Source: Callipepla californica brunnescens (lineage: Eukaryota > Chordata > Aves > Galliformes > Odontophoridae). Taken from it: a stretch of 64,000 nt of DNA. Where the stretch lies: assembly GCA_023055505.1 (NCBI GenBank), contig JALIRH010000002.1, positions 15,213,244 through 15,277,243 on the forward strand. Reading direction: 5' to 3'. Below the pieces are notes generated by a model. That model ran no database searches. It was not told where the DNA came from and was given only the letters and a program-made list of their open reading frames with translations. How positions within the stretch are numbered: position 1 is the stretch's first letter; the number at the start of each line of letters is the position of its first letter. Positions 10,785-23,335 of this stretch are shown here, piece after piece. Both the position numbers and the translations under genes were made by a program.

Positions 10785-13426
10785 ACAATTTATGTCATTG
10801 GCCATCTCAAAAGTCCCAATATACTCACATATCAAAGTTTCAACACTGATAGACTTATTTGTAGAGGAAGTCTGACCAATATTTGCAAGATATGGTTTGT
10901 TTTTCATTTTGTTCTTTCCTCAAGAGAAAAAAAAATGGTGTGAATTAATGTAATATGTTTTAGAAGCATTGTATAAATTGTGTAAATCTCTTTAGCTCTT
11001 TAGAGATCTGACAGGGTGAAAACATATGTGAATACACAATCATGTTACCTTGATGTTTGGAAAAAATGAGAAAACGTAATTAAAGTTAAGCACCTATCAT
11101 TTACATATAATTTATCCATTTATCCTAAAATGCACATAGTAGAATTTATCATTTTTATTGTGTTTCACTTTCATTATTGTCAACAGTGTACCATCATTAC
11201 ACACCAAGTTATACTTTCTGTGTACTCTAATTTTGTTCATTATTACCACCTGACTATATTAGTATTAAATACCTCAAAATTGTAAGAATTTATGAACACC
11301 TCACATGGCACTCATTGATTAAACTGTTATTGCCTAGTAGGCTGGGAGAGAAGAATCAGAATACACATCGATGAGGCAGAAAGCATATGTGAGCCTTGTA
11401 ATCAAATGTTTCAGTGATTAAAGAGGAAAAAGAAAAAAAAAAAAAAACTACTCGCTATGTTTATGCTCCATGGGGACATTAGGCTTCAAACTTTTTCAGA
11501 GTTCTGTGCAGCAAACTGTAATGGGAAAGTCACTGGAGAGAGAATACTAGTTTCAAAGAATATCTTTTCTTGAGAGAACTAAAATCCACATTGTTTTTTT
11601 TCTTTCAATAAATGATTATTTAGTCTGCTCCTTCACATCCACCTCCACTTTGAAACCATGTAACCTCTATGTGATTTGTTAAATAGCCGAAGGCAAAGGA
11701 AAAATTAATGTGTAGCATGGTGATGACAGAATTCCCTAAGCATCTAGATCCCAATGAAATAACTGTTAAATTTTTTGCAGTTATAACAAAACACTCTGTA
11801 ATAGTTTCACTCAAAAGAAAAGTTAATACAATGTGTTGTTTTTTTTTACGTCCATAGGTAGACATCGAAAAAAAAAAATGTTTAGACAAGAAATGATGCC
11901 AAGAACATCTAAAAATATTAAGAAAATTTGCCTGGTCACATATTTAGAAAAGGCAGACTAACTAAAAAATACGTTTCAAGAACATGAGGAATGAAAAGTG
12001 AGAAAAGTAAGGAGTGTGTGAACAGTGGACTGAAATCCTGTCTAGTTCAATTTGGAAACAGAATTGGCAACAAATTCATAGCTAGGATGACATTTCCCTC
12101 ATCAGATTAGAATCACTTCTAAATGAAGATGATTAGTGTCAGGATTACAGCTTATTTTGTCTTCTGAATTTGTAATTTAATATTAAATATATATATATAT
12201 TAATTGCAAAGAAAATATAAAAAACTGTAAATAAATATAAAACACTAGATGAAAAATAATGACCATATGTCCCTCAAAGTTCTATCACAATCTAGTCTGA
12301 AACATTAATATACATGTTCAAATTTCTAATTTTTTTCATGTATGTATTTTTTTCAATACTGCAAAGAACTGTTTGATTAAAAAAATAAATATACGTCAAT
12401 AAAATATTAAGTTCATAATTTGTGCAAGATTATTTAATAACAGTTCAGAAAAAACAGGTAGTCTAGAGAAATAGTTTCTGATTTACAGTTAAAGATATAA
12501 CATCTCTTCAACTACAGGAGCACTGCAATTGGATGTACTGTTTTTCATTGTGAAATACGGTAACTTAGAAGCAACAAAAAGTGGTATGATTAGCAAAGAT
12601 TTTTTCTGTTTAAAAAATTCATTCATGGAATTTCAATGCTATTACGTGACACAGAATCTCAGATACGGTTTTAAATGCTTTTCAATGCATTTTAATATAT
12701 TGAGCAATTCAAACATAACAGTGCAACTATTTTTTATACTTCTCAGTGAAAAGTGGAGCTGAGGCTTCCAAAACAACAGTTCATTAAGCCACAAAAGCAT
12801 TAGTTCTTATAAACTTGTCACAAAATTACAATTTTTTCTATCTTGTTTATAATCCAAACATAATTTCCAGCAAGGCAAAAGTTATAGGTTTTGATTCTAC
12901 AATGTAGAATAAATTTAATTAAGTGATGCACATTCTAAATAGGGGAAATGGTTTATTCTCCTGACATTTCAAATGAGAAAATTCAATCACAGAAACAGTG
13001 AAGCATAGCAATTTTAAATTATTTATTTATTTTACCCTTGATCTTCAAAGCTTTATTTTATTAGCCTACCTGATATTTCACAAATGTTCTGCAAGACTGT
13101 AGATAACTCAAATAAGAATTGAACATATAAGAGATAAAAATAGCAGCATTCACTTTACTTTATCTCATCCATTGAGAAACTTTATTTTATTGTGATTATA
13201 TTAAATTCCAGGCCAACTACAATTTATGCTGTCGTCTACTGAATGTCATCTCTGATTCTGAAGATGAATCACCCTTAAAATATTTATTCAACTAGCCTAT
13301 ATAAAATTTATCTAATGTACAATATTTGATTAGAGTCAGATTGAATTAATTTAAAATAACAAAATATCTGAGTTTATTAAGGTCTCAATAACAACACCTG
13401 TGAAAGACAACAATTGTTTGTTTGCA
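10785..13426. other. Non-coding stretch without recognised gene
   Basis: AT-rich, 2.6 kb. It contains an A-run at 11433-11447 and a short TA repeat at about 12188-12203. No exon, RNA gene or transposon recognised. Confidence 0.5.
12188..12203. repeat. Short (TA)n microsatellite
   Basis: A run of alternating TA within a longer AT-rich segment. Confidence 0.85.
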
Positions 13427-14169
13427 TGGCTCAAAGCTTGTGTCCTGAGGCATTTTTTGCAATAAGACTCTGGCTTCTCTAGGAGGTGAGTGGTGGGTGT
13501 TACCTGGCTGGCAACTCTGTGTACAGCTTTTACATTTGAAAGCACTTCTTTGGAGGTGTTTTGCTCCAGAGTGTTTACTGACAGAAGATTTGGCCTGTGA
13601 CTGGATAACTGGTACAGGAGATTGGGGGATAATACCATTGTAACCTGGGAAGGCAAGATACAATTTGGCATTTTCTTTCTCCCTCTTATCTGCTGGCAAG
13701 GCCCAGAAAATGGGAACAAAGGAGCTCCAGTGGAGATCCAAAAGCCATGAGCTGTCTCTTCAAAAAGAGCTGACTCGACCACTTTGGACTTACTTATAAA
13801 TAAGTTTGTACCTTTGTTAAGAATTTCAGAGAGAGGAAAAAAAGGGAAAAAGGAGAGGAAAATGAAGTCGTTATTGTGAACTGAACAACAGGACCTCCAT
13901 TGATCTATTGCTACTGGAGATCAGCCCCTGAACTAGGAACTTCACTGGACCCACAGTGGTGACTCTCTCTTGCTTTCTATAGAGACTCTTTGCTTTTTAT
14001 TTCTTATCTCTTTTCTATCTCCCATCTTCCTTCCCCCATCTCCCTGAGCAACTAGGATTTGTAATAAACTGGTCAGGCTAACATTTGACCTGTTGTGTCT
14101 TAAACTTGCTTTCAGGTATACATATATTAAAAAGAACCTCTTTTCCCTCATACAAACTGGAGTAAGACA
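13427..14169 (+). mobile_element. Endogenous retrovirus LTR, group LTR-B
   Basis: A 743-bp LTR collinear with 2837-3508. It starts TGGCTCAAAGCTTGTG (first TGT mutated to TGG) and ends at AGTAAGACA (14161-14169). TATAAA is at 13795-13800 (followed by TAAG) and an intact AATAAA is at 14063-14068, directly before the shared R-U5 block (ACATTTGACCTGTTGTGTC). It is longer than the 2837 copy because of a purine-rich segment (about 13830-13865) absent there. No TSD is visible. The minus-strand frames of 118-143 codons at 13351-13782 overlap U3 antisense and are not genes. Confidence 0.8.
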
Positions 14170-14464
14170 ACACCCAATTTTGTTCAGACAAAATGACAGT
14201 CATCTGTTTGTTCCAGAATAAGTACAGCTGCTACTATGTTTAACTCGTAAGGAGTAGTAAGCTTTCACTATCTTATCTTCTTAGATCAATAATATCTTAT
14301 AATGGATTTAACATGCTGGAAAAAATAAACAAACAAACAAGTAAACAAAAAAGCTGTAGTTCTGTGCAGGGTTGCCTATAGCATGACAGTGCATAATGGT
14401 GAAGAAAAATTAATGCGTTCTTTTCCAAATACAAGTTTTTTCACAGTATCAGAATTATTAAGGT
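14170..14464. other. Short spacer between LTR and CR1
   Basis: AT-rich sequence with an AAAC-rich block near 14325-14350. Nothing else recognised. Confidence 0.5.
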
Positions 14465-14855
14465 TTGCAAGTACCTCTTCTCTGGCGCAACCCTTCCCCA
14501 AGCAGGGACAATTAGATCAGGGGTCCCCAGCCCACGTTCAGATCACTTCTGAACATCTCTGAGGAAGATACTTATGGCCTCTGGGCAACCTATGCCTGTA
14601 CTGTTCTGCCACCTGCACAAAACAGAAGTGTTTAGTCACAGGAAACCTCATGTCTACCAGATTCCTCTTGATTTCCTCTTGTCCTGGGACTGAGCACCAC
14701 TGAAAAGAGCCTAGCTCCATATTCTTTACACCCACCCTTTGAATCCTTTATGGACATGGATAAGATTTCTTACAAGTCTCCTCCAGGCTGAGCACTCCTA
14801 GCTCTCTTAGTCTCTCCACAAGGGAGTGGATTTCCAGTTTCTTAGCCATCTACAG
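14465..14855 (-). mobile_element. CR1 LINE fragment, 3' region
   Basis: On the plus strand the blocks CCACTGAAAAGAGCCTAGCTCC, TTTATGGACATGGATAAGAT, TCTCCTCCAGGCTGAGCA and CCTAGCTCTCTTAGTCTCTCC occur in the order expected for the complement of CR1 sequence near the end of ORF2 and the 3' UTR. The extreme 3' repeat is absent. The subfamily cannot be told from sight. Confidence 0.82.
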
Positions 14856-15895
14856 CTGAACTTTGTTGTGACAATTCCAACAGTTTGAGTTTCACAGCTC
14901 AGTAACCAGTTTGCAATCCACCTCACTGTTTTATCTAACCTGTATCTAATCAGTGTTAGTTTGTCATGATAAAAAAATATTTCAAGACTAGTTACATAAA
15001 GCTATTCAACTTTTCAGACAGTTCTGAAATACTTTCCCTTTGTATTTACTGAAACAACTGCTTTCTTTCCCCATCGTTTCTATATTTTTCTTTCTTTTGG
15101 TAAATCAGTAGTTAAATTGCTAAAACTAGAAGTATTTAATTAGCATAACAAAAAAGTACCTCATATCCTTCTGGGATCTCCTTTTTACTCAAATACATTT
15201 ATAGACGATGAGAGGTACCTTTCAAAGATCTCTCTTGGGAAGTTATGTGCTCAAGTCACGTTTACAACGAAAAGATTTGTTTGTGTAACTCCCTGAATAC
15301 CATTTTGAAGACATGCTCTTGGAATATCAAGTTGTATTTGCTTGATAGATGTAAAGTCTGCTAAGAAAAGAATTTTGTTTCCTGGTTGTCCTTTGGTTCA
15401 ATATTAACATTTTGCAAGTTATTTAACTGATATTTGGCGGATAGGTATATATGTACTGATGCTACTTAAGCTTTCAAATGTCTTAACAGAACTACTACCA
15501 TATTTAGAAATCCCTGATAGTACTCATCTAATATAGGATTTTGTTTGTTTGTTTTTATGATTATGGAAAGAAAAAAAGATTATTTCTACTTACTTGCAGA
15601 ACTGTCTGTTATGTGAAGTAGAAAAACAAAAAGGCAGTCAAGCTGGAAAGATAGTAAATTTAAGATCAGCTTTGATGGTGAAATGAACTTTATGTATATG
15701 TATTTCATAAAAATCCAGCAGTTCCTTAAGCTAGGAAGCATTCTTCCATCTGTACTCAAATTGTGAAGAAATACAGTTTAAGGGTCATACTGATCACAGT
15801 TAGGATGCAGACCATTCCTATAATAAACAAATCATAGCATGTATTTTATATAGTCTTAGCTTTAATTGAATCCTAAACCTTCTGAAGAAAATATT
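14856..15895. other. Non-coding stretch without recognised gene
   Basis: AT-rich, no recognised element or exon. Confidence 0.5.
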
Positions 15896-16445
15896 TGTCA
15901 ACGGTTCACCAGACTGGTCCGGCCCGATTCCATGACAACTGGTGCGGAGAGCCCAGAGACCCACACCCCAGGAAAGGGGAGGGGGGAAAGGAAAAAGGGA
16001 AAGGGATATGGGCCTAGAAACAAAACAGCGGCAACAATATGAGAAGGAAAGCTAATTTACTAAATAAGATATCAGAAAGCAAAATAACACAATATAATAC
16101 AATATAATTGGATTTGAAGCTACTAAATCAAATAAAATGAGCAAGAGAGAGTGTCTGATAAACCGAAGGCAAGATGGCAGCAAACACCCACTGCTGAGTC
16201 GATCCCAAAGGAAAGAGAGAGTGTCCCGTGACCGCAGACAGTTTTATCTTTCCCTCTGAGCGGAAACACGTAAAAATGTAAAGCATCGCACAGTCCTTTG
16301 GGGAATGTAGTTCTTCTCTTCCGAGACAGGTATACTGATAACTATTGATGAGCCACAGAGCTGGAGCATTAACTCTTTAACTCTTAATGCACTACATGAT
16401 GTTATGATGTGGAATACCAAGGCCAAAAATCATAAAACCATGACA
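15896..16445 (-). mobile_element. Solo LTR, family LTR-A, with 5-bp TSD
   Basis: A 550-bp LTR on the minus strand. It begins TGTCATGGTTTTATGATTT (complement of 16427-16445) and ends TTGACA (complement of 15896-15901). The flanks match exactly: ATATT at 15891-15895 and 16446-16450. It is collinear with 10221-10784 in opposite orientation and shares CTCTTCCGAGACAG, GTAAAAATGTAAAGCA and AATTTACTAAATAAGATAT. Preserved ends and TSD suggest a relatively recent insertion compared with 5144-5677. Confidence 0.92.
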
Positions 16446-16609
16446 ATATTAAACCAATGAAATCAGTGGTGATAGTCTGCAGGTTGCAGCAATGCTTATT
16501 TTCTTGAGGGAAGTATTCAAACTGTGGCTGTTTACTTGATGACGCATCTCATCATTCTATGTCAGAGCTTTCTGATATTTTGTCACTTCTTCGTTGTCTT
16601 CTTTCTGGT

Positions 16610-16646
16610 ATTTTTTGTTTGTTTGTTTGTTTTGGTTTTGTTTTTT
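16610..16646. repeat. (TTTG)n-like low-complexity repeat
   Basis: Runs of GTTT units interrupted by GG and long T stretches. Confidence 0.8.
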
Positions 16647-18688
16647 TCATGTCTCTTTCTATAACTTGAAGATCTATTCACAGTTAATGAACATTAGTAC
16701 TGGAATAAATTTTAAGAGGGTTAACATACTTAAAACAAATAGTCATGAAGATGAAAAAGAAACAAATGATTACTTCCTACAGAAGGGAAGGATGTGGAGA
16801 AAGTGGTTAGAGTTTGATCAGTTTGCATAGGACTGAAATAACAGTTCAAGTTACAGCATCTGTTACTATTTTTAAATGATTTTTCTAATTTCAGCTTAAG
16901 TTCTGAAAAAATAAAATAGATTATAATGCTTTTGCAACTTTTTGATTTAATGGCTTGGTTGTTCTTGTGGAGACTTTTTCTGAAAAAGCCAGTCATCACA
17001 ATGTGAACCTGTTCAATAAGACATTTTTCTAGGCATAGAACATTTGAGTTTCATTCCATCCACAGTTCTGGACAGAATGTAAGGCATTTGTCATCCATAG
17101 AAAACAATCTGGCAGAATCTGCTGAAAGCTAAAATTATAGGTGAGCTTTGGTTGAAGTTTTTCAAAAAGCCCTTTGATAGCTAAGACTGTTTCTCCTGTG
17201 CTCTTAGTGATAGAGGAAAATAGAGGGAAAAAAGTTTGGATTGTGAATTCAGACTAAAAAAAAAAAAAAGGATCCTTTAGACTGGTGAAGGAAGCAGCAT
17301 AGAAAATCTGGGAATGAGTAATATAAGGGGCTGCATCTATATGCAAAATAAATTACAGCAGGAGGAAAGCTGGAATTGGTTGGGCAAGGCTACTGTGACT
17401 AGTAAATGTGATAGAAGCAGCAATGAAAGGTGGATACAGTGAGTGTGGTAGATAGTGAGAAGGAAATAATTAGAAGCTCATGAACAAAGAATGGGCCAAG
17501 CTGGTAGTAATTCTCAGAAACTGGATAAGATTTGACAAGCAATGTTAGAGAAATGGTTAGAACAGTGTGCTCACAAAGGCATAGCTATTGCAAATTAAGG
17601 AAATTAAGCCATTTTTCCCCTCATGTTTACAAGTATTTGTGATACGAGCACAGCATGTGGTACAAACAGCATGAGGTAAAATGTAAAGCAAACTGAACAG
17701 AAGACTTTGCCATATTCTTCAGTTCTCCTATTCTTTGGAACTAGGAAGCAAAATACTTTAAGACATTATCATTTAATAACAGAGACTTGGAGAAAATAAA
17801 AGAGTAGTTTTACATTAAGAAAGCTGTCACATGTAAGCACTTTGCTTTTTAATGCTAGTGACAGTTTAAAAAATTAGAATTATATGTATTGATATGCAAC
17901 AGTTATCTATGCATCACTCAATAATTATTATTCTTATCCAGTACTAAATTCCATGATCTCAAAATAATGTACACTCTTTATCTTATGAAGTAATACTTCC
18001 TACATTATTTTCTGTATTAGAATTTAAAAATTGTCATTCATTGTTTTGCGAGGTATTTTTATAGGTGTGATCTCCTCGAATTCTTTAATTGCTACCCTGT
18101 TTTATAAACTGTTCGAATGGCCTTCTTAAATGAATGTCTTCAGGCTTAAGCTGTATCTTTTCACTGTCCACTGGATTTTATTCCAGTTTAGCTGTGATTT
18201 GAAATATGAAGATATTATGTCTCTTCTCTCATTTCCCAGAAAACATTTCCACAGAAGCAGAAACCAAATACCTTAGCTCTTCCAAAAGGAAGCACTTCAG
18301 CAGCAGCAGAATTCCTAATGAGAAGATAGAGAGGAAAGAAAGTTTGAATGGGAGTTTCCACTCCTGGTCACACAAGCTATATTCATAATAATAAATGAAA
18401 GAGGATCATACCATAAGTTTCTGTAATGATACATGATCATCTATGCTGATTAATGATTTTCCTCTTTCCGGGAACGGTATTTTCCTGAACCAGCTTGCAC
18501 TGATGGTAGGAGTCCCTAGGTTGTTTTTGGAGTTCCTGATTATTGCCCACAGACATCCCTTGCAGGGTTCTCCATTTTGGATGAGTATAAGCCATGATGT
18601 ACCATTTTCCCTCATGCTCAGTGAGCTGGTCTGGGCTCATTCAGTAGATGGCTAAGGTCATACTTCTAAATATTAGAGCTTTAATAAG

Positions 18689-18730
18689 TACATACATTCA
18701 TACATACATATATATACATATGTACACATA
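18689..18730. repeat. (CATA)n/(TA)n microsatellite
   Basis: Imperfect CATA and TA units such as ACATACATTCATACATACAT followed by TATATACATATG. Confidence 0.85.
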
Positions 18731-21210
18731 ATATTTCCTTAAAAGTGTCAAGATAATTTAGGTTAAAGTCAGGAAATGACCTGCTTATTTGTGAGCTTAC
18801 ATTCTGATACCATCGGTGGACTGACATCGATCAATCAGTACAAATTAAATATACAACCCAAGTTAAAATACATTTTTTTCTATTTCTTTAAATATTTCTT
18901 AAATTTTAATACTTGTTCTTTGCAACTTAATCACCATTTTCTTTTAAGGAACATACAGATCTACATTTTTCAATATTTTAATATCTACACTGTCCATTTT
19001 TATTTTAATTCTCTCTTGGGAACAAATTATTCCATAGCCATCTATTTCAGAGCTTCGGGGATTGTCTTATTTCTGATAAATATCAGTGAAAAATGTTGGA
19101 TTATATGAACTACTCTTTCTACCTTTTATTGATTAAAGCTGAATATTTAAATAATATATCTTGTACAAGAATTCTTTTGTTCTGCTTTGTTATTTGGTAT
19201 AGTAAGGTTCCATATATAGTGTTTCAAACCAAGGATGTATATAAATGTTTTAGATAACAGGACTGACTATCTGCTTTGTGGTCTTCTGAAACAAAAACAA
19301 GGCTCAAATCTTTTATTTTAGAGAGGGATCCCTGAGAAATCCATAAAATAATAGATTCTTCCCCCTTCCCACCCTTCCATCCCCTTTTTCTATAACACAC
19401 AGCATGAGAGCTGCTTTGTTTGTTAGGCAAACCTTTACATATAACATTGCCTGCCATTATACTCTTCATTTTGCTTCATCCACCTTGATTCTGAGCTCAT
19501 CTTCTTTGTAGACTGCTTTTGAATGTCTTGTATAATTTTTATTCTACTGTCTGCTATGGTACTGAGATGATGTTATGCCAGGATGTCAGAAACAAGCATC
19601 TGTGGTCAAACCACTTTCTGTCAGTGCTATGAACCTTTCATACAGCCTACTGCTGCTTCCAGACTTATTTCCTCTCTTCTTAGAGTTTAACATGTTTTTA
19701 TTAATCCTAAACTGAAGCTGTGAAAACAAGCACTGTTCAACTTCCCTTGTGGGAGTACTGTTGCTGGTCACTGACCTATAAGAGATCTTGAAAGACTTGA
19801 TTTCTCCAGGATTCACCATCATAGTTACTGACACATAATAATATATTAAATGTGATAATGCATATATATTGCAGATATATAAACACCTTAGTTGTACCTG
19901 TTATAGCATGTCTGTAGTACTTCGGATATCAGAGACAGAAATAGGCACCAGTGTTCTTCTACTATCAATAAAATTGATCTCCACATTACGTGCTCATCTG
20001 TAACACAGGCAGCACTGGAAGGCAGACCACATGAGTGCATTGCCTCAGGTTTTGCCAATGCCCTCTATTTTCCTGTAGTACATAAAAATGCCATGTTTTT
20101 CCTTTTGTTGCTCTCCTTTTTTCTCCTAAACCTCTTTGTTCCTCTCTTTGGCTTTCATCAAGTCTGAACTTACTCGTGGTACTGACTGCTGATAAGACAA
20201 TAAAGTTACTTTTAGCTATATATCTTAACGTAACACAGCCACTACATTTATATGGAGAATCTCTGCATCCAGGACCTGCATTAAGGACATTTATTCAATT
20301 ATTTCCAAGTACTCTTAGTGCAAAAACAGTCACATTAATGGTTACCTTGCTACCTCTGTGGTGCATAGTAACTTATAGCATTCAGCGAAATAATAAAATA
20401 CGTAATGTAATTTTGAAAAAAAAAAAAAAAGGTGCATTTTATCTAAGAAATCAAAACATTCAGGAGATACATGCACTGGAGCAGAACATAACAGAGAATT
20501 TTTAAACTCAATCTCCATTTTTTATGCCTAATGGGATGAATAAGATAGAAACTTTGAACAAATATTATAAGATACACATAAGCCATTCCAAAGAAAAAAA
20601 TCTCTTTCATAGTCTTTAGAATTCCATTTGAAAGGTCTGAAATTAAGACTCAATTTTTACTTAGCATCTCAGCTCCAGAATATCAAATTAAAAATACATA
20701 TATAGATACTGCATTGTTATATTATATCTTAACCCCTCTAAATTATATTTTAGAGTTTTGAGAAGAAATGACATATTTCATTTTTTCATTGTTATTTGGT
20801 AATTTCCTCAGTTTCTGATAGGTAAAATGGTATTTTATTTCTGCAGACAGCATAGTTCCTTTTATTGTCCTTTCTATTTATAATCACCAATAGTGATCCA
20901 TCTTCTAGAATAAACACATTGAAAATGTATTCAGCAATTTTTTCCATCACTGCAATCTTGGCAGAATTTAGATTAAAAAAATTCAACTCTGAGAAGGTGA
21001 AGGTGAAGCTGATCAGTCAGTGGAAGAAACATGTCAAAATGGGAATGCTAGAATGTTCTCAAAAGGTGTAGTGAGTCACAGTAATGCTGATATGTCAGGG
21101 AGGTAACTTTTCTCTGTATAAATGGAAGTTATTTCTTTTTAGTGGTACATACTACTGAGATAATCAGATATGATACTATAGTATCAGACAAATGTGGATT
21201 TATTTTTTAC

Positions 21211-21702
21211 ATGAGGGCTGCCCCAAAAGTAATGCCTCCTATTTTCTTATGTTGGCTCACAGTGTCAGAGGTAGATGTTGGTGATATGGCAGTAAAGTTG
21301 AACCTCTCACCCTCAATATTCCATTACATTTTGTTGCCATGTGACAGATGGCAGCAGAGGGGCAGCCTGACAAACTGGTGTCTGACATGGAAGTGACTAT
21401 GAAGCAAATGTGCTTAGCTGAACTTGCTTCTTTGACATTTACTGAATGTTTATGGTGACCAAACAGGAGACTTGAGCACATGTGGTGTGTTTAAGCAGTG
21501 GTGATACCAATAGCAGGTCAACTCTACTGTTATGAATGTGACATGAAGGCTCTTGTTAATCACTGATGAAAATGAATAGCTAATGGTGGTGACTGTGTTG
21601 TTCTGTAGTGGAGAATTTGCTCTATCAAATAACGTTACTGAGCTCTTTGTATTTGTTGCTGTTTTCATGAAATAAGAAGCATTACTTATGAAGCAACGTA
21701 CC
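21211..21702 (+). mobile_element. Internally deleted mariner element (Galluhop-like, non-autonomous)
   Basis: The left end carries the terminal repeat ATGAGGGCTGCCCCAAAAG (21211-21229), followed by TAATGCCTCC. This is the Galluhop terminal inverted repeat as I recall it. The right end is a decayed inverted copy (GCATTACTTATGAAGC near 21680-21695). Between them lie the 5' leader, about 100 bp of transposase start region, then an abrupt jump to the transposase C-terminus and stop (GAAAATGAATAGCTAATGG) and the 3' leader. The element is about 490 bp, against roughly 1.2 kb for the 43988 copy. A TA lies close to the left end, as expected for mariner insertion. Confidence 0.85.
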
Positions 21703-22459
21703 TATCTGGCTAGTAGTCTAAAGATCATTTATTTCATTTATTTCCATTTATTACCTCAGCACAGAACTTCTACTTTTGGCCCAGATAATTTTAAAGAAAA
21801 GTCCACAGAATTTAAAAAGAGTAAAACAGAGCAGTTTTACAGAAATATAATTCCCTTTACATAGACATGTATAATATTTCCAGAATAGTATGTGCTCATT
21901 TATTATAAAAAAAAAAAGAGTGTTAATACTCACAAGAGATTTGTGATCTCTGCTAAGCTTTACAGAAATCTTCCTTAAATAGAAGTTGCCACTGAAGGCA
22001 AGTTTGAAGTGATGCAGCAGTGACATGTTTTGTTTTGTTCTGTTTTTTTTTTGTTTGTTTGTTTGTTTGTTTTTCCAGAAAGCACATAGCAACTAGTTTT
22101 TTTCAGTTTGTTCACTTTTAGCTGCTATTCTGCTGTCTAGATTCTTCTTGTCCTTGTTGCTTTGGGGGAAACCACCAGTTTCCTTATACATCTTGACATT
22201 TAAGACCAGTATCAAAGAACCAGTACAAGTATGTTGATGATAAAAGGTTGTTCTCCTACCCTGCTGTTAGACATGCATTATTTTACTGACATTCTCAGTA
22301 CCCTTTAATCCTGATTATTTTAAAGGACTTTTCCCTAAGATGATTTTAAGTAGACATCCTGTGACTCTTATTTTAGACAGGAATGGAAGAGATTTAAGAT
22401 CATCTCTGACTCAGAGTCAATCTGTAAATGCGATATAAATATTGAATGTCTGAAAAAGA
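21703..22459. other. Non-coding stretch without recognised gene
   Basis: AT-rich with a TTTG repeat at 22049-22075. The 113-codon minus-strand frame at 21751-22092 has low-complexity composition and no domain. Confidence 0.5.
22049..22075. repeat. (TTTG)n microsatellite
   Basis: A T-run followed by five GTTT units. Confidence 0.85.
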
Positions 22460-22654
22460 TCTGAAAGGGCCGAGTGGTTGTCTCAGTTTACACAGGGGTT
22501 AAAAGGGCTAAAGTAACTCTCAGGTCGCAGTGAACCATGGGAGACTGTGCCAGGTAAGCACACAGTGTGCTTCATTCCAGTACCTCGCACCCACGTCCCA
22601 ACTGCTGCCATCACACTTGGATTCACTGGCAGGTTTATAAACTCCTGCATTTTG
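22460..22654. other. Less AT-rich patch of unknown origin
   Basis: About 195 bp richer in G and C than the surroundings, directly upstream of a CR1 fragment. It contains short words such as ACCATGGGAGACTGTG and CTCGCACCCACGTCCC. I do not recognise it as CR1, LTR or mariner. It could be an unrecognised retroelement piece. Confidence 0.35.
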
Positions 22655-23335
22655 GCCACAACAACCCCAGGCAATGCTACAGGCTTTGGACAGAGTGGAT
22701 GGAAGACTGTATAGAAGAAACAAATCTCAGGATACTGGTTGATGCTCAGATGAACATGAGCCAGCTGTGTTCCCAGGTGGCCAAGAAGGCCAAGGGCAAC
22801 CTGGCCTGTATCAGAAATAGTGTTGCCAGCAGGAGCATAGAAATGATCCTCCCTCTTTACTCAGCCCTGATGAGGCTGCACTTTGAGTACTGTGTTCAGT
22901 TTTGGGACCATCACTACATGAACGACACCAAGGCCCTGGAACCTTGCAACCAGCAACAAAGCTGGTGAAGACTCTGAAACACAGGCCTTATGAGGACTGG
23001 CTAAAGGAGCTGGAATTGTTCAGTCTGGAGAAAATGAGGCTCAGGGGAAACCTTATAACTCTCTACAGTTACTTGAAGGAAGTCTGTAAAGAGGTGGAGG
23101 CCAGACTCTTCTCCCATATAACTAGCAGTAGAAAAAGAGGAAATGTCCTCAAGTTGCATCAGGGGAGGTTCAGTTTGGATGTTAGGAAAGGCTTCTTCTC
23201 TAAAAGAGAGTGGCCATATTCTGGAATGGGCTGCCCAGGGTTGGAGGCATTTGAGAAACATTTTGAAGTTGTAATGAGAGACATGATTTAGTGCAAACAG
23301 CTGGTGATAGGTGGATGATCAAATTGGACAGTCTT
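22655..23335 (+). mobile_element. CR1 LINE fragment: broken end of ORF2 (reverse transcriptase) and following region
   Basis: The plus strand encodes, with at least one frame change near 22960, the C-terminal part of CR1 ORF2. Visible blocks in order are GHNNP...CYRL, a LVDAQMNMSQ block, the ACIRNSVASRS block, PLYSALMR, EYCVQFW (frame of 22567-22968), then ELELFSLEKMRLRGNL, LFSHITSS and the LKLHQGRFSLDVRKGFF block (frame of 22902-23291). These are hallmark CR1 sequences after the polymerase core. The catalytic palm is not included, and the extreme 3' repeats are missing. It is a dead fragment. Confidence 0.9.

Larger units (their letters stand above)
16446..21210. other. Long non-coding stretch without recognised gene
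   Basis: 4.8 kb of AT-rich sequence. It contains T/G-rich TTTG repeats at 16610-16646, an A-run near 17256-17270, a CATA/TA microsatellite at 18689-18730 and an A-run at 20416-20430. No open frame above 110 codons and none with a domain. I recognise no transposon. Conserved regulatory elements cannot be judged from a single sequence. Confidence 0.5.

Noticed and set aside
13351..13782. Minus-strand frames of 118 and 143 codons
   Set aside because: They lie antisense in the U3 of an LTR that has a TATA box and polyadenylation signal on the plus strand.
22567..23291. Two overlapping plus-strand frames of 129-133 codons as a host gene
   Set aside because: Both encode CR1 ORF2 C-terminal blocks, out of frame with each other.
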